A stretch of DNA of 19,174 nt, taken from the NCBI GenBank assembly GCA_017543025.1, contig JAFYGX010000161.1, positions 1 through 19,174 on the forward strand, read 5' to 3'. Shown one piece after another: positions 15,613 to 19,174 of the stretch. The first letter of the stretch is position 1. Each line of letters starts with the position of its first letter. This stretch comes from Solobacterium sp. Its GTDB lineage: Bacteria > Bacillota_I > Bacilli_A > Erysipelotrichales > Erysipelotrichaceae. The notes under the pieces are model-generated. The model was not told the origin of the DNA. It did no database searches and saw nothing but the letters and a program-made list of their open reading frames with translations. The translations under genes and the position numbers were made by a program.

Positions 15613-15649
15613 AAAAAAGGAAAGGGAGCCTTCGATTACCCAGGCCCCC
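15613..15649 (-). terminator. intrinsic terminator of the GDSL hydrolase gene
   Basis: On the - strand GGGGGCCT and AGGCTCCC pair with one mismatch around a ten-base loop, followed by TTTCCTTTTTT. It is about 50 bases after the stop codon. Confidence 0.75.
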
Positions 15650-15700
15650 TGTAACGCAGCTTATGTACAGACATGGCGTAAGATCTGTGTACTGATCTGA

Positions 15701-16447
15701 CTACAGCTCACGGATCTTTTCAAATATAATCTCTGAAATTGCTGCATTTCCCTCCGCATTGGGGTGAACGCCATCTCCGAACCATTCCGGATGTGTTTTC
15801 GTCTCTTTGTAAAGATCAAAACAGGGAATTCCGAGTTTTTCCGCCGTCCATTTCACAATCGGAACAATGTCTGTTTCTATGATCTCATTCCGGATTCCGT
15901 ATGCGGGTGTTTCACTGCCCTCCATCGCAAATGCACATGGCGGTGTCATCAGCACAACGACCGGCTTCTGCGGAAGTGCGGTATATGCACGTACAAATTC
16001 TTCCAGCTCCGCTTCATATCTTTTCTTATTCCAGCATTCCGCTTTACTGTCATTACTGCCGAGCATTATCAGATAGCCTTCCGCGCCGCATTCCATGGAA
16101 AGCCTGTAATACGCAGTATCTGTATAGGAATATTCACTTTCCTTCAGAAGAGTTCTGCCTGCCACCCCATAGTTCAGACACTGAGTTGATTCTCCGTATT
16201 TCTGTTCCAGAAGATACGGCCAGGTCAGCTCATCAATCCGCCGTTCCTTCTCATCCAGTACACCGGCCCCATAGGTAATACTGTCTCCCACACAGGCAAT
16301 GTGGATGACGCCTTTGCGGATGACCGGTGCTTCATAGATCAATCCCGCCGCAGACAGACGGATCAGATTCCTCATCTGCGGAATACAGAACAGCATCGCT
16401 GTCAGGACAATCACACCGGTTATTTTTTTCAGTACTCTGTTATTCAT
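15701..16447 (-). CDS. SGNH/GDSL-family hydrolase with N-terminal membrane anchor
   Basis: The product has 248 residues with a hydrophobic segment at 9-25 preceded by positive charges (MNNRVLKKITG), so it is probably anchored outside the membrane or secreted. The SGNH blocks are complete: GDSIT with Ser56 (block I), NYGVAGRT with Gly95 (II), LGSND with Asn132 (III) and DGVHPN with Asp225 and His228 (V). Known members are esterases, lipases and carbohydrate acetyl-esterases; the substrate here cannot be fixed, and acetyl removal from wall or polysaccharide is one option. The ATG is preceded by an in-frame TAG and has no clear Shine-Dalgarno. It is a single-gene unit with its own terminator. 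Confidence 0.88.
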   Translation of the reverse strand: MNNRVLKKITGVIVLTAMLFCIPQMRNLIRLSAAGLIYEAPVIRKGVIHIACVGDSITYGAGVLDEKERRIDELTWPYLLEQKYGESTQCLNYGVAGRTLLKESEYSYTDTAYYRLSMECGAEGYLIMLGSNDSKAECWNKKRYEAELEEFVRAYTALPQKPVVVLMTPPCAFAMEGSETPAYGIRNEIIETDIVPIVKWTAEKLGIPCFDLYKETKTHPEWFGDGVHPNAEGNAAISEIIFEKIREL

Positions 16448-16480
16448 ATCTGTCTATATTATAAGCATCAAACCGCTGCT

Positions 16481-16508
16481 TTTATAATCAGTGCAGCTGC
16501 TGAAACAA
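16481..16508 (-). promoter_or_regulatory. putative promoter of the GDSL hydrolase gene
   Basis: On the - strand TTGTTT (16503-16508), 16 bases and TATAAA (16481-16486) precede the gene by about 35 bases. A second TATAAT lies only ten bases before the ATG and has no good -35; if used, the mRNA would be leaderless. Confidence 0.45.
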
Positions 16509-16675
16509 ACCGGTTTCTTCCGGATACTCACCGATATCGACCGCACTTGCATAATATCCTGAACACCATGGAAGACAGCTCAGTTTTCCCGTCTGAATCC
16601 GGAATCACCGGAATGTATGCCTTTCTTTTCGCTTTCTGATCTCATAATAATCAGAGCAGACACATTTCGCATCAT

Positions 16676-16692
16676 GTACAGAAGTTCTGTAC
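16676..16692. repeat. 17-base palindrome downstream of the dipeptidase gene
   Basis: GTACAGAAGTTCTGTAC has eight-base arms around a single central base. It lies 15 bases past the dipeptidase stop. It has no T-run, so it is not a standard terminator. The rest of 16448-16706 holds no gene I can support. Confidence 0.5.
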
Positions 16693-16706
16693 CGCCCTGC
16701 AGCGGA

Positions 16707-18167
16707 TTATTTATCTGCCCGGGAAAATCCGTTTTTCATTTTCCTGTCCGAAATCTTAAGCACTTCATTCAGCGCTTTGACCGTTTCTTTCTTCACCATC
16801 GCCGCAATCTTCTCATTCGCCTGCATGAGCAGATCTGCATCTTTTTTCTCTGCATATTTCCGGTCATATTCATTCAGCAGCTCATGTGATTTCGCAGCTA
16901 CCGCGTTCTGATATCGTTCAATGATCTGAATGCAGCTGCCGTAATTCTTATCTGCCAGTGACCCGATCAGTCTGCTTGCCCAGAAGAAGCTTTCCGTCGA
17001 AACATCCATGCCTGTATTTCTGAAATATACCGGCAGATCGTTCACTGCAGTATATAACGGCACCATAACATTAAAGGCATTGGAACCGAAGCTGAACCAT
17101 TCAATACCGCTGATTTCTTCCGGCACCCCGGTTCGAATCTGACAGAGAACTGTCACCCCTGTACGGCTGACCCCGATCGGCCGGTACATTCCGCTCCGGG
17201 AATCTTCCCCCTTCACATACGGGTCATACGGCGTGCCCTGATAATAAGAGGAAAGAATATATTTCACATCTTCCGCTGTGATCTTTCTCTCCGGTACAAA
17301 TGACCAGGGGATGTCATTACTGTCCGGCCTGTATTCCGCATCCGGTCCGTCCCAGCTGTGAGTGGTCGGATTAAAGTAACGCCCCATGAACCAAGCCCGC
17401 GGGTTGTTGTAGATTCTGTCGGCATCGGAATGCGTGCCATATGCATATCTGGGATTGAAGACCGCGCTCTGATTGATATTCAGATGATTCACTTCCGTGA
17501 ATGATCTGAGATCCTTTGAGCACATGAATTCCTTCTGTGCTCCATATGCATCCTCAAAATCAAAGAAATCAATTCCAAGCCGGTTCGGCATGATGACATA
17601 TTCTTCATCTTTCACCCTGCGGGCCATCCAGTGATGCCCGCCGATGGTCTCCATATACCAGATTTCATCACGGTCATTGAATGCAATTCCGTTGGATTCG
17701 TAGGTTCCGTACTGTTCCAGCAATGTGCCGAGCCGCAGCACGCCTTCTCTTGCGGAGTGAATATACGGTAGTACAAGCACCACCATATCTTCTTCCCCGA
17801 TTCCGCCTCTGACTTCCGGTTCCGTCCGTGTCTTCTTCCTGTATTCCACATACGGGTCTGCCCCGAGTACCATGGGATTTACCGAGATCGTCTCCGTAGC
17901 CGTCATTCCCACATTCGCTTCATTGATTCCGCTTGTTGCCCAGATGCCTTCTTTTCCATCTACGTTCGGTGCAGCCGTATAACGCATCGGATGATCCGGG
18001 AGTTCAATCTCCACATGTGAAATGATACTTTTATATTTCTGTTTCTGCCTGTCCGGAGTGACTACCACCAGCTTCTTTATATCAAAGTCGCCGTCATCCG
18101 TTCTTGCGATCATGGTTGATCCGTCATAGCTGGCCTTTTTCCCGACCAGAAGTGTAGTACATGCCAT
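16707..18167 (-). CDS. C69 family dipeptidase (PepD-like)
   Basis: The product has 486 residues, near the usual length for peptidase family C69 (N-terminal nucleophile fold). The start MACTTLLVGKKASYDGS places Cys3 as the presumed nucleophile, exposed by removal of the first residues, as in Lactobacillus PepD. Further blocks match the family: MIARTDDGDFD, GKEGIWATSGINEANVGMTA, GIGEEDMVVLVLPY, ARRVKDEEYVIMPNRLGID and the C-terminal helices. It has no signal peptide, so it is predicted cytoplasmic, recycling dipeptides from imported or internal peptides. AAGGAG lies eight to ten bases before the ATG. It is not in an operon with its neighbours; the downstream GDSL gene has a promoter-like sequence of its own. 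Confidence 0.94.
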   Translation of the reverse strand: MACTTLLVGKKASYDGSTMIARTDDGDFDIKKLVVVTPDRQKQKYKSIISHVEIELPDHPMRYTAAPNVDGKEGIWATSGINEANVGMTATETISVNPMVLGADPYVEYRKKTRTEPEVRGGIGEEDMVVLVLPYIHSAREGVLRLGTLLEQYGTYESNGIAFNDRDEIWYMETIGGHHWMARRVKDEEYVIMPNRLGIDFFDFEDAYGAQKEFMCSKDLRSFTEVNHLNINQSAVFNPRYAYGTHSDADRIYNNPRAWFMGRYFNPTTHSWDGPDAEYRPDSNDIPWSFVPERKITAEDVKYILSSYYQGTPYDPYVKGEDSRSGMYRPIGVSRTGVTVLCQIRTGVPEEISGIEWFSFGSNAFNVMVPLYTAVNDLPVYFRNTGMDVSTESFFWASRLIGSLADKNYGSCIQIIERYQNAVAAKSHELLNEYDRKYAEKKDADLLMQANEKIAAMVKKETVKALNEVLKISDRKMKNGFSRADK

Positions 18168-18477
18168 TGCTTTTCTCCTTGGTGTGATTCGATAACAACC
18201 CTACCCGTAATCCCGTGCCTGTTCATGGAGAAACAGGCAAAAGAGCATATTCAGACCGATTTCTATCGATGATGTTCTCAAGGACAGTGAACTGAATTTC
18301 TCATTGATATCATTTCTGCAGGCTTCTGGCTCGAGAAGATGAGATAGACAGTCATTTTCCATGCCTGTTTTCAAAAATGGCGTTCAGAAACATGTCCGCC
18401 GGTTTTGTTCATTGGCCGTTTGCGAGAACATGACAACAAGCCGGAATTATTCATGTCATTGCAATAATCTGCAGGTA
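18168..18477. other. 310-base intergenic region with inverted repeats
   Basis: No gene supported. It holds an inverted repeat GCCTGTT-8-AACAGGC (18217-18238) in the likely leader of the dipeptidase gene, and GCCTGTTTTC again at 18363-18372. A second weak repeat, ATGACA/TGTCAT, lies near 18430-18466. A 15-codon open frame at 18225 (MEKQAKEHIQTDFYR) lacks a ribosome binding site. No convincing promoter pair was found. Confidence 0.45.
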
Positions 18478-18876
18478 TCATTCACTCTCTTCCAATAGTC
18501 TGTCATAAGCTTTCGCCAATGTCGCTGCCGCTTCATAAACGGCATAGGGATCGTTTCTGTCCGCATCCGCTGCCTTTCTCAGCGAGGTTTCCATCATTCC
18601 CGCCTTACCCGCAAGAGCGCCGGAAAAGCGGGAAGTATCTATGGACCAGGCCGCTTCCATAAGCGCTTCAAGAAAACCGTTGAGCTTTTCATCCCTGAGC
18701 GCGGGTGTGTTTTCCGGCATGCGGCGGATCAGGTTTCCCGCTTGCTGCTGGGAAGCGCTTCCCTCGCCCGTATAACGGAATTGCGGAATCGATGGCTTCT
18801 CCGCACTGCCCGCGCAGGCCGAAAGCGCCATAGTGAGCAGCAGAAAAGTCATAATCAACGCAACGTGTCTTTTCAT
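18478..18876 (-). CDS. small putative lipoprotein, function unknown
   Basis: The product has 132 residues starting MKRHVALIMTFLLLTMALSACAG, a typical lipoprotein signal peptide with lipobox LSAC and lipid attachment at Cys21. The open frame continues upstream to 19116, but that 80-residue part precedes the signal sequence and is probably not translated as one protein. The mature part is a short Gly/Ser/Gln linker, then amphipathic helices rich in Ala, Glu and Leu (LNGFLEALMEAAWSIDTSRF, AAATLAKAYDRLLEESE). I recognise no family. No clear Shine-Dalgarno is seen; AAACG-4-CGTTT sits just upstream of the ATG (18877-18890). It may belong to a unit with a gene beyond the window. Confidence 0.6.
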   Translation of the reverse strand: MKRHVALIMTFLLLTMALSACAGSAEKPSIPQFRYTGEGSASQQQAGNLIRRMPENTPALRDEKLNGFLEALMEAAWSIDTSRFSGALAGKAGMMETSLRKAADADRNDPYAVYEAAATLAKAYDRLLEESE

Positions 18877-19174
18877 AAACGCTATCGTTTGCACAGTGGC
18901 CCTGAAATTGAAGCGAATCAGCCTGTATAATGGTGGTTCTGAATTAATAAATCTACTCGTTTTCACAATTATTTCTCTTGCCTGTTTTTCATTATATCCG
19001 TTAAAGCCTATTTGAGACCCTCTCAATTGGTATGCATTAGCAGACAGTCTCCACATGGCTCGATACGTCGATTTTGATGTCAGCGGCCCTCTGCGTTCAC
19101 GGGAATTAATCCACATAGTTCCGTAAGAACAAATCTACCGGATTATGCCTCTGCCTCCAGTCGTGTTCGTTATC
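18877..19174. other. window-end region without an identified gene
   Basis: It contains only the upstream extension of the lipoprotein frame, and on the - strand a 22-codon open end (19106-19174) that runs off the window edge and could be the tail of another gene. A TATAAT-like sequence appears on the - strand near 18990. Nothing here can be identified with confidence. Confidence 0.35.

Noticed and set aside
15613..15660. Possible T-box or other leader RNA
   Set aside because: No T-box sequence or specifier stem; position and polarity fit a terminator of the GDSL gene.
18208..18350. + strand frame coding a protein-like stretch (ISIDDVLKDSELNFSLISFL)
   Set aside because: No start codon or ribosome site and only about 45 codons; it overlaps the likely leader of the dipeptidase gene.
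19025..19045. TATGCATTAGCAGAC resembling the coding end of a tmRNA tag
   Set aside because: No stop codon follows in frame, and no acceptor stem or T-loop is visible around it.

Overview
The window looks like a chromosomal segment of a low-to-mid GC Gram-positive anaerobe (Bacillota). Three things suggest this: a SipW-type signal peptidase with TasA/camelysin-like substrates and a cell-wall sorting signal, a lysine riboswitch ahead of a meso-diaminopimelate dehydrogenase type lysine operon, and strong GGAGG ribosome binding sites with Bacillota-style terminators. The protein set is reminiscent of Erysipelotrichia or related gut Firmicutes. That placement is an inference; no rRNA or other marker is present. 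No tRNA, rRNA, CRISPR array or intact insertion sequence was found.

Left part, + strand (1-3560). The 3' end of a truncated gene (possibly a HAD-type hydrolase) overlaps by ATGA a pyridoxamine-phosphate-oxidase-like flavoprotein. Then come a nucleosidase of the MTAN/phosphorylase fold with an extra C-terminal region, a translationally coupled radical-SAM protein of the spore photoproduct lyase family, and a short-chain dehydrogenase. A separate small transcription unit follows: a promoter-like sequence, a very strong ribosome binding site, a 38-residue acidic peptide and a terminator.

Centre, - strand (10472 down to 3560). A tightly packed five-gene surface operon encodes, in order of transcription, a sortase-anchored TasA-like protein, a SipW-type signal peptidase, two SipW-dependent TasA/camelysin-like proteins, and a 1261-residue secreted subtilisin-like protein with an I9-like propeptide, a MucBP-like module and three DUF11-type repeats. 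The simplest reading is a dedicated export, anchoring and processing system for an extracellular fibre or matrix. A small zinc-ribbon protein gene with its own promoter and terminator lies upstream.

Right part, - strand (15388 down to 11242). A lysine (L-box) riboswitch with an intrinsic terminator controls lysA-dapA-dapB-ddh. Those four enzymes cover aspartate semialdehyde to lysine by the one-step dehydrogenase route, with a strong terminator after ddh. Farther right, still on the - strand, are a membrane-anchored SGNH/GDSL hydrolase, a C69 family dipeptidase and a small unrecognised lipoprotein. The last 300 bases before the window edge hold no gene I can identify.

The items most worth a second look are the SipW/TasA operon joined to the modular subtilase, the spore-photoproduct-lyase-like radical SAM protein that seems to lack the H-donor cysteine and is coupled to a nucleosidase, and the 38-residue peptide gene with its own signals.
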